Positions 18,455 to 27,817 are shown, counted from the first letter of the stretch. The stretch: 64,000 nt of DNA from an uncultured Ruminococcus sp. (GCA_947627625.1 CANQWR010000005.1:1-64000), one strand, 5' to 3'. A program made the numbers and translations. The notes: a model not told the origin generated them from the letters alone.

Positions 18455-19495
18455 TCACAGCCTTTCGATTTCCTTCAAAAGTCTCTCCGTTATCTCTTCC
18501 TCACTGATTTTTTCCGTAGAGCCGTCCTTTCTGAATATGACCGCACAGCCCTCTCCGCCTGCAACACCTATGTCAGCCTCTCTCGCCTCTCCCGGACCGT
18601 TCACTATACAGCCCATAACTGCTACCGTTATATTCTTTTTGCAGTTTCTTAAAGCGTTCTCGACTTTTTCGGCAGTACCAATTAAATCTATTCCCGTCCT
18701 TCCGCAAGTCGGACAGGAGACTATTTTCACGCCCTCTCTCTTTCCTATTGATTTGAGTATGTCAATTCCTGCGTAAATCTCCCTCACAGGGTCTGCCGTC
18801 AGGGAAACTCTTATGGTCTCACCTATGCCGTCACAGAGGAGTGAACCTATCCCCATTGACGACTTTATAAGCCCCATTCGCTCCGTCCCCGCTTCGGTAA
18901 CTCCCAAATGCAGAGGGTAGTCGCATTTCTCCGCAACAAGCCTGTACGCACTTATCATTTTTCTAACATCGGACGATTTTATAGATATGACTATGTCATT
19001 AAAATCAAATCTCTCCAGAAGTGCAACGTGTCCGAGTGCACTCTCAACAAGTGCTTCGGGAGTGGGTGAGCCGTACTTTGCAAGAATTTCCTTTTCAAGA
19101 GAACCCGAATTTACTCCTATCCTTATCGGAATGCCCTTGCTCCTGCACTTGTCCGCAACAGCTTTTACCCTGTCCATATCACCTATATTCCCGGGATTTA
19201 TGCGTATCTTGTCCACTCCCGCTTCCGCACACTCCAAAGCTATTTTATAGTCAAAGTGAATGTCCGCAACCACGGGTATCTTCACGGCTTTTTTGAGTTC
19301 ATATATCAATTTTACGGACTCCAGATTCGGTACGGCAGTCCTTATTATCTCACAGCCTGCCTTTTCAAGTTCAACAGCCTGTCTGACGTTCCCCTCCACA
19401 TCTCTCCAGTTCACGTTCAGCATAGACTGTACATATATGTGACTTCCGTCAAGTACGCAATTTCCCACTTTAACAGGTCTGACTTTTCTTATCAT
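18455..19495 (-). CDS. ispG: 4-hydroxy-3-methylbut-2-enyl diphosphate synthase IspG
   Basis: IspG (GcpE) makes HMBPP in the MEP route to isoprenoids, using a [4Fe-4S] cluster. The 346-residue protein has the TIM-barrel start (VQSMLNV, VADIHFDY), and the cluster ligands in SCPTCGRTG and MGCIVNGPGEA with the downstream Glu. It belongs with dxr, uppS and cdsA in the same block, which together supply isoprenoid and lipid precursors. Confidence 0.97.
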   Translation of the reverse strand: MIRKVRPVKVGNCVLDGSHIYVQSMLNVNWRDVEGNVRQAVELEKAGCEIIRTAVPNLESVKLIYELKKAVKIPVVADIHFDYKIALECAEAGVDKIRINPGNIGDMDRVKAVADKCRSKGIPIRIGVNSGSLEKEILAKYGSPTPEALVESALGHVALLERFDFNDIVISIKSSDVRKMISAYRLVAEKCDYPLHLGVTEAGTERMGLIKSSMGIGSLLCDGIGETIRVSLTADPVREIYAGIDILKSIGKREGVKIVSCPTCGRTGIDLIGTAEKVENALRNCKKNITVAVMGCIVNGPGEAREADIGVAGGEGCAVIFRKDGSTEKISEEEITERLLKEIERL

Positions 19496-19507
19496 AACAA
19501 AAAACTC

Positions 19508-20422
19508 CTAAAGACTTATTTTCATTCCGTCACATGATATGACGGTATTTTCAAATATATTTTTTAACTCTTCTTCATATATTTCGGGACTTTTTTCGGC
19601 GGGAGAATAGTGTGTCAGCCAAAGTCTCTCCGAACCCGATTTCACGGCAATTTCACAAGCGTCCTGCATCAGCATATGCCCCTTTTCGTTCATGGACTTC
19701 TTTTTCTCCCTGTCGCCGTACATTCCCTCGCACACAAGCAAGTCCGAATTTTTTACAAATCCCACTATTTCCTCAATGGGCAGAGTGTCCGTCACATAGC
19801 TGATTTTCAGAGACTTCCGCTTTTCGGCTGTTACGTCTTCCTGATTTATAACTCTTCCGTCATCAAGCGTGACGCTCTCCCCCGAATGAAGTCTTTTCCA
19901 AAACTCCACAGGCACGCCGAGTTCCTTTGCCTTTTCGGGAGCGAAAACAGGTTTTTTGTCCAGTACAAGGGAGTACCCCAGACACGGCACACTGTGTTTC
20001 AGCGGAACGGCGTTCACGGTCAGCAAGGGGTCAATATCGGTCAACTTCACACTGCTCCCGCTGTCCTCCGGGAGACCGTGCAACCAGACGTCAAACGGCA
20101 GTCCACCACACGCATACAGCAGACTTTTTATCGTAAAACCCGCCTTTTCGGGAAAATATATATCTATTTTCTCCCTGTCCGAGGCGTTCCCCAGAGACAA
20201 CAGCAACCCCGGCAACCCCGTTATGTGGTCGGCGTGGGCGTGAGTTATAAATATCGCTTCGATACGGCTCATCTTCAGACCGTGTTTCCCGAACGCCACC
20301 TGCATACCCTCTCCGCAGTCTATCAAAACCGCTTTGCCGTTGAACTCCGCATAAAGCCCCGTGAGAAACCTGTCTTTCAGGGGCATCATCCCCCCCGTAC
20401 CGAGCAGACATATTTCGGGCAT
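19508..20422 (-). CDS. rnz: ribonuclease Z, tRNA 3' processing
   Basis: A 304-residue metallo-beta-lactamase fold protein with the phosphodiesterase signature HAHADHITGLPG at about residue 59 and a late WLTHYSPAE motif. RNase Z cuts the 3' trailer from tRNA precursors that lack an encoded CCA. One tRNA in this window (Ser-GCT) lacks an encoded CCA and could be a substrate. The gene lies between rseP and ispG, separated from rseP by a repeat remnant. Confidence 0.9.
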   Translation of the reverse strand: MPEICLLGTGGMMPLKDRFLTGLYAEFNGKAVLIDCGEGMQVAFGKHGLKMSRIEAIFITHAHADHITGLPGLLLSLGNASDREKIDIYFPEKAGFTIKSLLYACGGLPFDVWLHGLPEDSGSSVKLTDIDPLLTVNAVPLKHSVPCLGYSLVLDKKPVFAPEKAKELGVPVEFWKRLHSGESVTLDDGRVINQEDVTAEKRKSLKISYVTDTLPIEEIVGFVKNSDLLVCEGMYGDREKKKSMNEKGHMLMQDACEIAVKSGSERLWLTHYSPAEKSPEIYEEELKNIFENTVISCDGMKISL

Positions 20423-20489
20423 TCTATCATCTCCCTTTTCAGTAATTTAGATATTTAGACTTCTCTCTGTCCCCATGATAGTCTCCTGT

Positions 20490-20600
20490 TTCTATTTTGG
20501 GGGTCTGGGAGGATACTTCCCCCCCAGACCCCTCATGATTATTTCCACAGGGGAAACAAGAAAAAATTTAAGACAGGGAATGTCCCCCAAAACCCCATAA
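20490..20600. repeat. GC-rich repeat, degraded copy (copy 3)
   Basis: The gap between rseP and rnz holds a shortened member of the repeat family: the tail CCCCATGATAGTCTCCTG, a GGGGGTCTGGGAGG hairpin with its complement CCCCCCAGACCCC, and flanking CCCC tracts. The hairpin could weaken read-through within this operon. Confidence 0.7.
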
Positions 20601-20615
20601 TAGAAACTAAAATTT

Positions 20616-21677
20616 TTACTTTGTTATAAGTCTCACTATATCGTTGTAAGTCGCAAAAACCATTACTCCGAAAAGCAATATCATTCCCGCAAGGTGTACA
20701 TACCCCTCGTGTTCGGGCTTGACAGGTTTACGCCTTACAAGCTCTATCAGGCAGAACAGAAGCCGTCCGCCGTCAAGTGCAGGCAGGGGCAGGAGATTGA
20801 AAATGCCTATGTTTATAGTTATCAGTGCAGTCATATAGACTATATTGAAAACAGCGTCCCCCGTACTCTCGCTCTGTTCGGTGGACTCGCTTATCGCACT
20901 CACAACACCGACAGGTCCTGAAACTTCGTCCTTGTCAAGTTTTCCCGTCACAAGCTGTTTCAGTGACATTCCGACTATATGCCCCATCGACATAAATATT
21001 CTGCGTGATTCGTTCATGACGGACAGAAAATTCCTCTCCTTTGTGACAAGTCCGAAATCTATAGTCCCTCCGCCCGATTCGGGTGCATCGTCACGGAAAA
21101 CTACTTCGGGCAGAATTACCCTCTTCCCGTCACGCTTTACCTCCACTTCATGTTTATCAAGAGTAGTAGTCGCAAAGATGTAGTTCAGGTCGAGAATGCT
21201 GTATATACTCGTTCCGTCTATGGAAGTTATAACGTCACCGTGCCGCAAGCCCGTGTGGTAACTCTGTGCGTAGTAAGTCGGTGAACCGTCCTCGTTCCGC
21301 ACTCCGCTGAAACCGCTTATCTCCGTAGTCGTTATCTGTCCGAGCATACACACCATGACAGTCACCATTATGAAACCCAGTACGAAATTCATAAAAGCTC
21401 CTGCCACAAGGACAATCATTCTCTTCCAGAGTTTCGCATTTCTGAAAGCCCTCTCGTCATCAGACTCTATATCCTCGTCCATTGCACAGAAACCGCCTAT
21501 GGGGAGAAGTCTCAGCGAATAAACAGTCTCGCCCTTCTGCTTTTTGAGTATCTGCGGTCCCATGCCGACCGAAAATTCACTCACTTTTATATTGCTCAGT
21601 TTTGCACAGATAAAATGTCCGAACTCGTGAACTGTCACTATAACACCAAAAATAATTAACGCAATTATAATACCCAT
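20616..21677 (-). CDS. rseP: site-2 protease RseP/RasP
   Basis: This membrane zinc protease cuts transmembrane anti-sigma factors and signal peptide remnants. The product has the metal motif HEFGH within the first membrane helix, a PDZ-like domain in the middle (GLRHGDVITSIDG), and the third ligand in NLLPLPALDGGRL near the C-terminal helices. An ATG two codons further out sits too close to the GGAAAGGAA site, so the inner ATG is preferred, which gives 353 residues. The dxr-rseP order is usual in Firmicutes. Confidence 0.95.
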   Translation of the reverse strand: MGIIIALIIFGVIVTVHEFGHFICAKLSNIKVSEFSVGMGPQILKKQKGETVYSLRLLPIGGFCAMDEDIESDDERAFRNAKLWKRMIVLVAGAFMNFVLGFIMVTVMVCMLGQITTTEISGFSGVRNEDGSPTYYAQSYHTGLRHGDVITSIDGTSIYSILDLNYIFATTTLDKHEVEVKRDGKRVILPEVVFRDDAPESGGGTIDFGLVTKERNFLSVMNESRRIFMSMGHIVGMSLKQLVTGKLDKDEVSGPVGVVSAISESTEQSESTGDAVFNIVYMTALITINIGIFNLLPLPALDGGRLLFCLIELVRRKPVKPEHEGYVHLAGMILLFGVMVFATYNDIVRLITK

Positions 21678-21756
21678 AGACATTTCCTTTCCGAATCTGA
21701 TTTATATATCTCTCTATAATATATAAATATATATAATAAATATCTCTATACAAAAA

Positions 21757-22911
21757 TTAAATTCTGTCTCTGACATACTCCCTTGCAACTCTGTCCGCTC
21801 TCTTAATGTCCTCGTAACAGGTTATCTCCGAAAATTCAAAATTTTCAAGCACCGACGAAACAATCTCCCCTATCTGTATAAATTTTATTTTGTCGCACAG
21901 AAAAGCCTTTACAGCTTCCTCGTTTGCGGAGTTCACAAGACACGGATAAACTCCGCCCGCCTCAATTGCAGTTATTGCAGTTTCAAGGCACTTGAAAGTC
22001 CCGAAATCGGGCTTTTCAAAAGTGAGTGTGCCGTAATCCGTAAGGGACAGTTCCCCGACAGGACACTCCACCCTCTCGGGGTAAAGAAGTGCGTACTGAA
22101 TCGGTATCTTCATATCGGGTACGCCCATTTGTGCTATGACGGAGTTGTCCATATACTCAACCGCCGAGTGGACTACGCTCTGCCTGTGGACTACTATTTC
22201 TATCTGGTCAGGCTCTAAATCAAAAAGCCATTTAGCCTCTATAAATTCAAGTCCCTTGTTCATGAGAGTTGCGGAGTCTATAGTTATCTTACTGCCCATC
22301 TCCCAGTTGGGGTGGTGGAGTGCCTGCTGCTTTGTTACTTGTTTTAACTCTTCATAAGTCTTCCCGAAAAAAGGTCCTCCCGAAGCCGTCAGTATTATCT
22401 TTTTCAGCTGTTCACGCCTGTTGCCCTGCAAGCACTGGAATATTGCGGAGTGTTCGCTGTCCACGGGGTATATCTTCACGCCCTTTTCCCTTGCAAGTTT
22501 CATTACAAGTTCACCGCCTGCAACAAGTGTCTCCTTGTTGGCAAGTGCAACGTCTTTTCCTGCTCCTATCGCCGTGAGAGTGGGGAGAAGTCCCACCATT
22601 CCCACCACAGAATTTAGTACAATTTCATTCTCGTCAAGACCTGCTATCTCGCAAAGCCCCTCCTCTCCGCAAAGGACTTTTACCCCCGTGTCGGCAAGAT
22701 TTTTTTTCAGAAGTTTATATTTTTCAGGATTTCCTATGCAGACGTACTTCACACCGAATTTTCTCGCCTGTTTTTCAAGAAGTCCGATATTCTCGTTTGC
22801 GGTAAGTCCTATAACACTGAAACCGTGCTTTTCGCATATCTCCAGCGACTGAGTTCCTATCGAACCCGTTGAGCCGAGTATTGAAATTTTCTTTCCCTCT
22901 CCTGTGTTCAT
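21757..22911 (-). CDS. dxr: 1-deoxy-D-xylulose 5-phosphate reductoisomerase Dxr
   Basis: Dxr converts DXP to MEP with NADPH, the committed step of the MEP pathway. The 384-residue protein has the nucleotide-binding GSTGSIGTQSLEI, the metal-binding VDSEHSAIFQCL, and the NPNWEMG-like HPNWEMGSKI stretch of the active-site flap. It starts behind an AGGTGA site after a 140-base gap that holds two short GC hairpins. Confidence 0.97.
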   Translation of the reverse strand: MNTGEGKKISILGSTGSIGTQSLEICEKHGFSVIGLTANENIGLLEKQARKFGVKYVCIGNPEKYKLLKKNLADTGVKVLCGEEGLCEIAGLDENEIVLNSVVGMVGLLPTLTAIGAGKDVALANKETLVAGGELVMKLAREKGVKIYPVDSEHSAIFQCLQGNRREQLKKIILTASGGPFFGKTYEELKQVTKQQALHHPNWEMGSKITIDSATLMNKGLEFIEAKWLFDLEPDQIEIVVHRQSVVHSAVEYMDNSVIAQMGVPDMKIPIQYALLYPERVECPVGELSLTDYGTLTFEKPDFGTFKCLETAITAIEAGGVYPCLVNSANEEAVKAFLCDKIKFIQIGEIVSSVLENFEFSEITCYEDIKRADRVAREYVRDRI

Positions 22912-22934
22912 GATTTTATCACCTGTAACTACCC

Positions 22935-23035
22935 CCTGAATAAAAATTGAGGGCTTCGCCCTTTCCCACAGAAAATTTTTTTACAAAAAACCTCTGCGAC
23001 TATGGGGCGAAGCCCCTCGGCATAAATGCCTTGAG
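22935..23035. repeat. pair of short GC hairpins between cdsA and dxr
   Basis: Two small hairpins, AGGGC-TTC-GCCCT and GGGGC-GAA-GCCCC, lie about 55 bases apart. They differ in sequence from the main repeat family of this window and have complementary loops (TTC and GAA). No gene fits here. They lie within an otherwise co-directional operon. Confidence 0.65.
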
Positions 23036-23051
23036 TTTACAAATCTACTTG

Positions 23052-23921
23052 TCAGAAATTGTCCATAATACTTGACAAATCAAATATGCCCGTCAGCCGG
23101 ATAAAGCCGTAAAAAGTCGGCATAACAAATAATACGCTGTCGAACCTGTCCATCATTCCGCCGTGTCCGGGCATAATTTTTCCGTAGTCTTTTATACCTG
23201 TCTCTCTCTTTATCATTGACGCTGTCAGGTCTCCGAGAGTTCCCACAACTCCGCAGACCGCCCCCGCAAGTGCTATTATAAGATAACCTGTAAAGTGCAT
23301 CTCTATCCAATAAGAACCTGTATAAAAAAATTTTGAATAAAAGAACATTATCCCCACAAAAACAATTGCATCGGTCACTATTCCGCCTATGAAACCCTCT
23401 ACAGTCTTTTTCGGACTGATTTCGGGACAGAGTTTGTGCTTTCCTATGGCAACTCCTGTGAAATAAGCTCCTGCGTCCGCTATCCACGCTCCGCAAAGCC
23501 CCATAACAAGGAGTACAAGACCGTCGGAGCTGTACCTGTCGAGCCTCACCGCACAGCTCATTGACTGCGGTACGAGAAACATACACGCTATGCTGAAAAA
23601 TATCTGATTATAGCTGTACTTCTTGTGCTGTGCAAGCCATGAAAGAAATATTACAAAACAGCACACAAGTCCCATTACAAAAACAATTTTATTATAAGTC
23701 TCCCCCTCAAAACAAGCCGTGATCTCGGGAAGCGTCCCCTGCACAAGCACCGCATACAAAACAGGTACGCACTTGTGTATTTTTACGGCTCTGAGAAGTT
23801 CAAACAACATCATGCAGGTGACTATCGAAACGGCAAGCGGCAAAACAAAAGTCCTGTGGAACGCAAGCACAACAAGGGCTATTGCTATTCCCACACCTGC
23901 CGATATTATACGAGTAAGCAA
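23052..23921 (-). CDS. cdsA: phosphatidate cytidylyltransferase CdsA
   Basis: CdsA makes CDP-diacylglycerol, the precursor of all phospholipids. The 289-residue protein is a multi-pass membrane protein. Its C-terminal signature region has GDLTASMIKRETGIKD followed by the acidic GGMMDRFDS stretch. The start is a TTG behind GGAGGTG, 3 bases from the uppS stop, so it is probably coupled to uppS. Confidence 0.95.
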   Translation of the reverse strand: MLTRIISAGVGIAIALVVLAFHRTFVLPLAVSIVTCMMLFELLRAVKIHKCVPVLYAVLVQGTLPEITACFEGETYNKIVFVMGLVCCFVIFLSWLAQHKKYSYNQIFFSIACMFLVPQSMSCAVRLDRYSSDGLVLLVMGLCGAWIADAGAYFTGVAIGKHKLCPEISPKKTVEGFIGGIVTDAIVFVGIMFFYSKFFYTGSYWIEMHFTGYLIIALAGAVCGVVGTLGDLTASMIKRETGIKDYGKIMPGHGGMMDRFDSVLFVMPTFYGFIRLTGIFDLSSIMDNF

Positions 23922-23924
23922 CTC

Positions 23925-24668
23925 TCAGACACCTCCGAAACGCCTCTGTCTGCCCTGAAAATCTATCAGAGCCTTTTCGAGTTCTCTCGGGCTGAAGTCG
24001 GGCCACAGAACGTCCGTGAAGTAGTACTCCGCATAGGCACACTGCCATATCAGAAAATTTGAAAGCCTAAGTTCACCGCTCGGTCTTATCACCAAATCAA
24101 CATCGGGATAGCCTGCCGTATATAGACAGCTGTCAACCGCCTTTTCGTCAATGTCTTCGGGGGAAATTTCACCGTTTTTAACTCTCTCCGCAAGGATCCT
24201 TGCCGAACGTGCAATTTCGTCTCTTCCGCCGTAATTTATAGCAAGGAGCATTGTCATCTCGTCATATTCGGCGGTGTCCTTTTCGGTCTGTATCATTTTT
24301 TCCCTTATGTCATCGGGGAAAACGCTCTTGTCCCCAAGAAAAACCGCTCTCGTCTTTTCGCTCAGAAGTTCCGAAACATCGTCAAGATAGTCCCTCAGCA
24401 AGTCCATTATAGCCGAAATTTCGTCAGCGGGACGAACCCAGTTCTCCGTTGAAAACACATAGAACGAAATAGTTTTCAGACCTATGTCCTTGCAGTACCT
24501 AACTATCTTCCTGAAATTCTTTGCACCCTCAAGGTGTCCGAAAGTTCTCGGCAGTCCACGCTTTTTCGCCCACCTGCCGTTGCCGTCCATAATGAAACCG
24601 ACGTGTTTCGGGAGGAGTTCCGGAATTATCTTCTCCTCTTTTTCATCTTTTTTACCAAATATAGCCAT
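23925..24668 (-). CDS. uppS: undecaprenyl diphosphate synthase UppS
   Basis: UppS condenses isopentenyl diphosphate units to the C55 carrier used for peptidoglycan. The 247-residue cis-prenyltransferase has the family start FIMDGNGRWAKKRGLPRTFGH with the catalytic Asp, the FSTENW stretch, and the late RPSGELRLSNFL motif. The order frr-uppS-cdsA-dxr-rseP is typical of Firmicutes. The ribosome site is weak. Confidence 0.97.
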   Translation of the reverse strand: MAIFGKKDEKEEKIIPELLPKHVGFIMDGNGRWAKKRGLPRTFGHLEGAKNFRKIVRYCKDIGLKTISFYVFSTENWVRPADEISAIMDLLRDYLDDVSELLSEKTRAVFLGDKSVFPDDIREKMIQTEKDTAEYDEMTMLLAINYGGRDEIARSARILAERVKNGEISPEDIDEKAVDSCLYTAGYPDVDLVIRPSGELRLSNFLIWQCAYAEYYFTDVLWPDFSPRELEKALIDFQGRQRRFGGV

Positions 24669-24794
24669 ATCTCACCATTTTTTTATTTTTATATTTTATA
24701 AATAATCTTCATGTCCTGTTCCGCACAGAAAAGCCCTGTAGACTTCCCTGCACGGATACAGATATAATCAAATAATCTAAATAATCAATTTTTT

Positions 24795-25349
24795 TCAGAC
24801 TGTCATAATTTCCTTTTCCTTTTCGGCAACAGCTTTGTCAGCCTCCGCACAGAATTTGTCCGTCAGATCCTGTACTTTCTTCTCACAGTCTTTCAGGTCG
24901 TCCTCGGTTATCTCGGAATTTTTCTTCATAGCCTTGAACTTCTCCATAGCGTCACGCCTTGCACCTCTGATTGCAACTTTTGTCTCCTCGCCTATTTTCT
25001 TGACGCTCTTGCAGAGTTCCTTACGCCTTTCCTCCGTGAGCTGCGGAAACGCAAGTCTTATGACCGTTCCGTCACTTGACGGGTTTATTCCTATGTCGGA
25101 AGTCTGTATTGCCTTTTCTATGAGCTTCAGTGCAGACCTGTCCCACGGCTGTATCACGAGTATTCTCGCCTCTGATACGGAAACTGTCGCCATCTGGCTT
25201 ATGGGAGTGGGTGTGCCGTAGTAGTCCGCTGTCACCTTGTCGAGAATTGCAGGATTTGCCCTGCCTGCCCTTATCGAGGAGAACTCCTTTCCGAGAGCGT
25301 TTATGCTCTTCTGCATTTTCTCCTTTACGATGTTCAACTGTTCTTTCAT
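24795..25349 (-). CDS. frr: ribosome recycling factor Frr
   Basis: Frr with EF-G splits ribosomes after termination. The 184-residue protein has the standard L-shape signature: IRAGRANPAILDKV near residue 28, the YYGTPTPISQMATV loop, and the PQLTEERRKEL helix. A 126-base gap without visible signals separates it from uppS. Confidence 0.97.
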   Translation of the reverse strand: MKEQLNIVKEKMQKSINALGKEFSSIRAGRANPAILDKVTADYYGTPTPISQMATVSVSEARILVIQPWDRSALKLIEKAIQTSDIGINPSSDGTVIRLAFPQLTEERRKELCKSVKKIGEETKVAIRGARRDAMEKFKAMKKNSEITEDDLKDCEKKVQDLTDKFCAEADKAVAEKEKEIMTV

Positions 25350-25374
25350 GATAAAAAATTCCTTTCGTTTTTAT

Positions 25375-26082
25375 TCAGTCGGAAATGAATGTTCCTATGT
25401 TCTCACCCATACAAGCTCTGTATATGTTTTCGGGGTCGCTCAAATCAAAGACGAGCATCTTCATATTGTTGTCACGGCACATCGCTGCGGCGGTGCTGTC
25501 CATGACCGCAAGTTCCTCTCCTATGACCTGTGTAAAAGTGAGTTTTTCGTATTTTTTTGCATCGGGATACTTATGGGGGTCTTTGTCGTAAACTCCGTCG
25601 ACGAGAGTGGCTTTCAGGAGTACGTCCGCCTTTATCTCAACGGCACGGAGTGCTGCGGCGGTGTCGGTCGAGAAAAACGGGTTGCCCGTTCCACAGCCCA
25701 TTATCACGATTCTGCCCTTTTCAAGGTGGCTGACCGCCTTTCCACGGATATAAGGCTCTGCGACCTGTCGCATTGTTATAGCCGTCTGCACACGAACGTC
25801 ACAGCCCATTGACTCCAGAACGTCCGAAACCGCAAGGGCGTTCATGGCAGTTGCGAGCATTCCTATGTGGTCAGCCCTTGCCCTGTCCATAGTGTCACTT
25901 GAACGTCCTCTCCAGAAATTTCCTCCACCGACTACTATCGCAACCTGTACGCCTGCGTCCGAACACTTCTTGACACTCTTGCAGATTTCGGCGATTACAT
26001 CGTGATTCAGACCGATTTTTGCGTCTCCTGCGAGAGCCTCCCCGCTGAGTTTCAGCACAATTCTCTTAAATTCCATGTCCAT
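25375..26082 (-). CDS. pyrH: UMP kinase PyrH
   Basis: PyrH phosphorylates UMP to UDP. The product has the amino acid kinase fold: KLSGEAL at the N-terminus, [10 protein letters not shown] for phosphate binding, [14 protein letters not shown], and the late [11 protein letters not shown] stretch. An AGAGGTG site points to the ATG at 26082. A TTG five codons upstream overlaps that site and is less likely. It is the first gene of the pyrH-frr block and has its own promoter. Confidence 0.95.
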   Translation of the reverse strand: MDMEFKRIVLKLSGEALAGDAKIGLNHDVIAEICKSVKKCSDAGVQVAIVVGGGNFWRGRSSDTMDRARADHIGMLATAMNALAVSDVLESMGCDVRVQTAITMRQVAEPYIRGKAVSHLEKGRIVIMGCGTGNPFFSTDTAAALRAVEIKADVLLKATLVDGVYDKDPHKYPDAKKYEKLTFTQVIGEELAVMDSTAAAMCRDNNMKMLVFDLSDPENIYRACMGENIGTFISD

Positions 26083-26114
26083 AATGCACCTCTTCAAAAA
26101 AATTATCTATGTAT

Positions 26115-26143
26115 ATTTTACACTAAAAATCCCCTCTTGTAAA
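26115..26143 (-). promoter_or_regulatory. promoter of pyrH-frr block
   Basis: TTTACA, 17 bases, TAAAAT on the minus strand, about 30 bases upstream of pyrH. It is weaker than the others in this window and has TG directly against the -10 box rather than one base away. The remaining bases up to the tRNA promoter show nothing I can name. Confidence 0.6.
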
Positions 26144-26270
26144 GTACTTTTCTGAAAAAATAAAAAAACCTGTGCGAAAAGGCTGTGAAAAACAGTGCTT
26201 TCAGAGACTTGTTGTGAAATATCCACAAAAATATCAAAAAATATTTGTGAATATTTTTCTCAAATCACTC

Positions 26271-26299
26271 TTGACTTTTCCGAAACACTGTGATATAAT
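26271..26299 (+). promoter_or_regulatory. promoter of the serine tRNA pair
   Basis: TTGACT, 17 bases, TATAAT, with an extended -10 (TGTGA before the box). Its sequence is almost the same as that of the tRNA-Trp promoter at 489-517, including the TTTCCGAAA spacer start. Confidence 0.85.
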
Positions 26300-26333
26300 A
26301 TAAAAGCTGACCGACGAACAGGCGGTTGGTTGT

Positions 26334-26422
26334 GGAGAGGTATCGAAGCGGTCATAACGAGGCGGTCTTGAAAACCGTTTGACTTAACGGTCACGTGGGT
26401 TCGAATCCCACCCTCTCCGCCA
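26334..26422 (+). tRNA. tRNA-Ser (TGA anticodon)
   Basis: An 89-base class II tRNA. The acceptor arm GGAGAGG pairs with CCTCTCC, the anticodon stem carries TCTTGAAAA with anticodon TGA, there is a long variable arm, and the T-arm contains GGTTCGAATCC. The 3' CCA is encoded. Confidence 0.97.
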
Positions 26423-26449
26423 CTTCTGAATTTTTATTTTCATATTCAT

Positions 26450-26537
26450 GCGGATTTACCCAAGCTGGTGAAGGGGCTCCCCTGCTAAGGGAGTAGGTCG
26501 GGAAACCGACGCGAGAGTTCAAATCTCTCAATCCGCG
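26450..26537 (+). tRNA. tRNA-Ser (GCT anticodon)
   Basis: An 88-base class II tRNA with acceptor GCGGATT/AATCCGC, anticodon GCT, a long variable arm (GTAGGTCGGGAAACCGACGC region) and T-arm AGTTCAAATCT. The discriminator G is followed by TAC, so CCA is not encoded. It shares a promoter and terminator with the tRNA-Ser 27 bases upstream. Confidence 0.95.
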
Positions 26538-26553
26538 TACCGAATTTACAGGG

Positions 26554-26585
26554 ACAGCCGTTCATTTTTGGACGGCTGTTTTTTT
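26554..26585 (+). terminator. terminator of the serine tRNA pair
   Basis: The stem ACAGCCGTTC/GGACGGCTGT has a short T-rich loop and is followed by seven T, a classical intrinsic terminator, 16 bases after tRNA-Ser(GCT). Confidence 0.92.
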
Positions 26586-26599
26586 GCTCTCTGAACCAA

Positions 26600-26850
26600 A
26601 TTTTTTTGGGGGAACGTTCCCCCCAAGTCCCAATTAAAGAATGAGAAACCTGTCGGGAGCTACGTCCCCCAAAATTTCAATGTCGTAAAGCAGTATAAAT
26701 TATTTTAGAACGATTAGGGGCAGGGGGCTTTGCCCCCTGAACCCCCACAAGGGGCTCTGCCCCTTGACCCCGCCGGGGGTTAAAAACCCCCGGACCCCCG
26801 TGATAGTCTACTGTTTTAATTTGGAGAGTCCGGATTAAAGTCACAGTTCC
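26600..26850. repeat. GC-rich modular hairpin repeat cluster (copy 4)
   Basis: Between the tRNA terminator and the lysR terminator lies one of the most complete units. An AT-rich head (GTCGTAAAGCAGTATAAATT with TTAGAACGATTAGG) is followed by the hairpins GGGGGC-TTT-GCCCCC and GGGGC-TCT-GCCCC, then a GGGGGTTAAAAACCCCC hairpin, and the tail GTGATAGTCTACTGTTTTAA. The head matches the copy at 57040-57090 in the opposite orientation. No gene is present. Confidence 0.85.
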
Positions 26851-26865
26851 CCAAATCTTAATTAA

Positions 26866-26895
26866 AAATACTCCGAAAATCTTCGGAGTATTTTT
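26866..26895 (-). terminator. terminator of the lysR-type gene
   Basis: The stem AAAATACTCCGA with its complement TCGGAGTATTTT and a short loop lies directly after the stop codon on the minus strand. The T-rich 3' arm fits intrinsic termination. Confidence 0.85.
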
Positions 26896-26896
26896 A

Positions 26897-27796
26897 TCAT
26901 TTTTGCACGTCCATCAGCTTTTGGACATATATCCTGCCCATCTCACTCAGATTGACGTTTTTTTTCGTTATATAGCCTATCTCCATAACACTCTGATTTC
27001 CCGAAACGGGCACGGCTGTGTACTCCGAACCGTTCAGTTCTCCCGAAATAAGCCCCGAACAGAACGTATAGCCGTCGAGACCTTTCATGAGGTTAAGCAT
27101 GGTACACCTGTCACAGGCGTGTATGACCCTTTGGAAATCCCCCGTGCTGAATATCTCCTCCGCAAAGTAAAAGGAACTCTTGTCGCCCTGTTCAAACGTC
27201 AGGCACGGATAATTTTCAAGTTCCTCAAGCGAAACCGATTTTTTGTCCGCAAGAGGGTGTCCGTTCCACATATACGCATAAACTCCGCACTTCACTATGC
27301 TGTGAAATTCAAGCTGACCCGTCTGGAATATCCTTGTCATTATCTGCCTGTTGAAATCGCTGAGGTACAGGACACCTATCTCGCTTTTCAGCGTCTTTAC
27401 GTCCTCTATGACCTGTGAAGTCTGTGTCTCCCTTATTGCGAACTCGTAATCGCAAGTCCCGAACTCCCTGACCATTCCGACAAAAGCCTCCACCGCAAAA
27501 GAGTAGTGCTGTGAGGAGACCCCGAATTTTTTCTTGGCTTTTGAGAGCATATATCTCTCGCTCAACATTTCGTACTGCTGATAGACCTGTCTCGCATAAG
27601 TTATGAACTCCGCACCGTCACTTGTCAGAGTAACTCCCCTACCGCTCCTGTTGAATATTACTATACCGATTTCTTTTTCAAGTTCCTTTACGGCGTTTGT
27701 CAGAGAGGGCTGTGTTATATAAAGTCTCTCTGACGCTTTGTTCATAGAGCCTGTCTCGGATATTGTTATGACATAATGTATCTGTTGTAAAGTCAT
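26897..27796 (-). CDS. LysR-family transcription regulator
   Basis: The 299-residue protein starts with a LysR winged helix-turn-helix (about residues 1-60; the helix motif SMNKASERLYITQPSLTNAV). A periplasmic-binding-like effector domain follows with several cysteines and no hint of the ligand. The ATG behind GGAGGT is preferred over a frame nine codons longer. It is divergent from an Rrf2-type regulator gene with about 90 bases between starts, so the two may share a control region. Confidence 0.92.
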   Translation of the reverse strand: MTLQQIHYVITISETGSMNKASERLYITQPSLTNAVKELEKEIGIVIFNRSGRGVTLTSDGAEFITYARQVYQQYEMLSERYMLSKAKKKFGVSSQHYSFAVEAFVGMVREFGTCDYEFAIRETQTSQVIEDVKTLKSEIGVLYLSDFNRQIMTRIFQTGQLEFHSIVKCGVYAYMWNGHPLADKKSVSLEELENYPCLTFEQGDKSSFYFAEEIFSTGDFQRVIHACDRCTMLNLMKGLDGYTFCSGLISGELNGSEYTAVPVSGNQSVMEIGYITKKNVNLSEMGRIYVQKLMDVQK

Positions 27797-27817
27797 GATT
27801 ACCTCCGGTTTATACAG

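Noticed and set aside
19610-20458. Plus-strand frame of 282 codons opposite the RNase Z gene
   Set aside because: Antisense to a clear metallo-beta-lactamase gene; the product has random Arg/His/Gln-rich composition.
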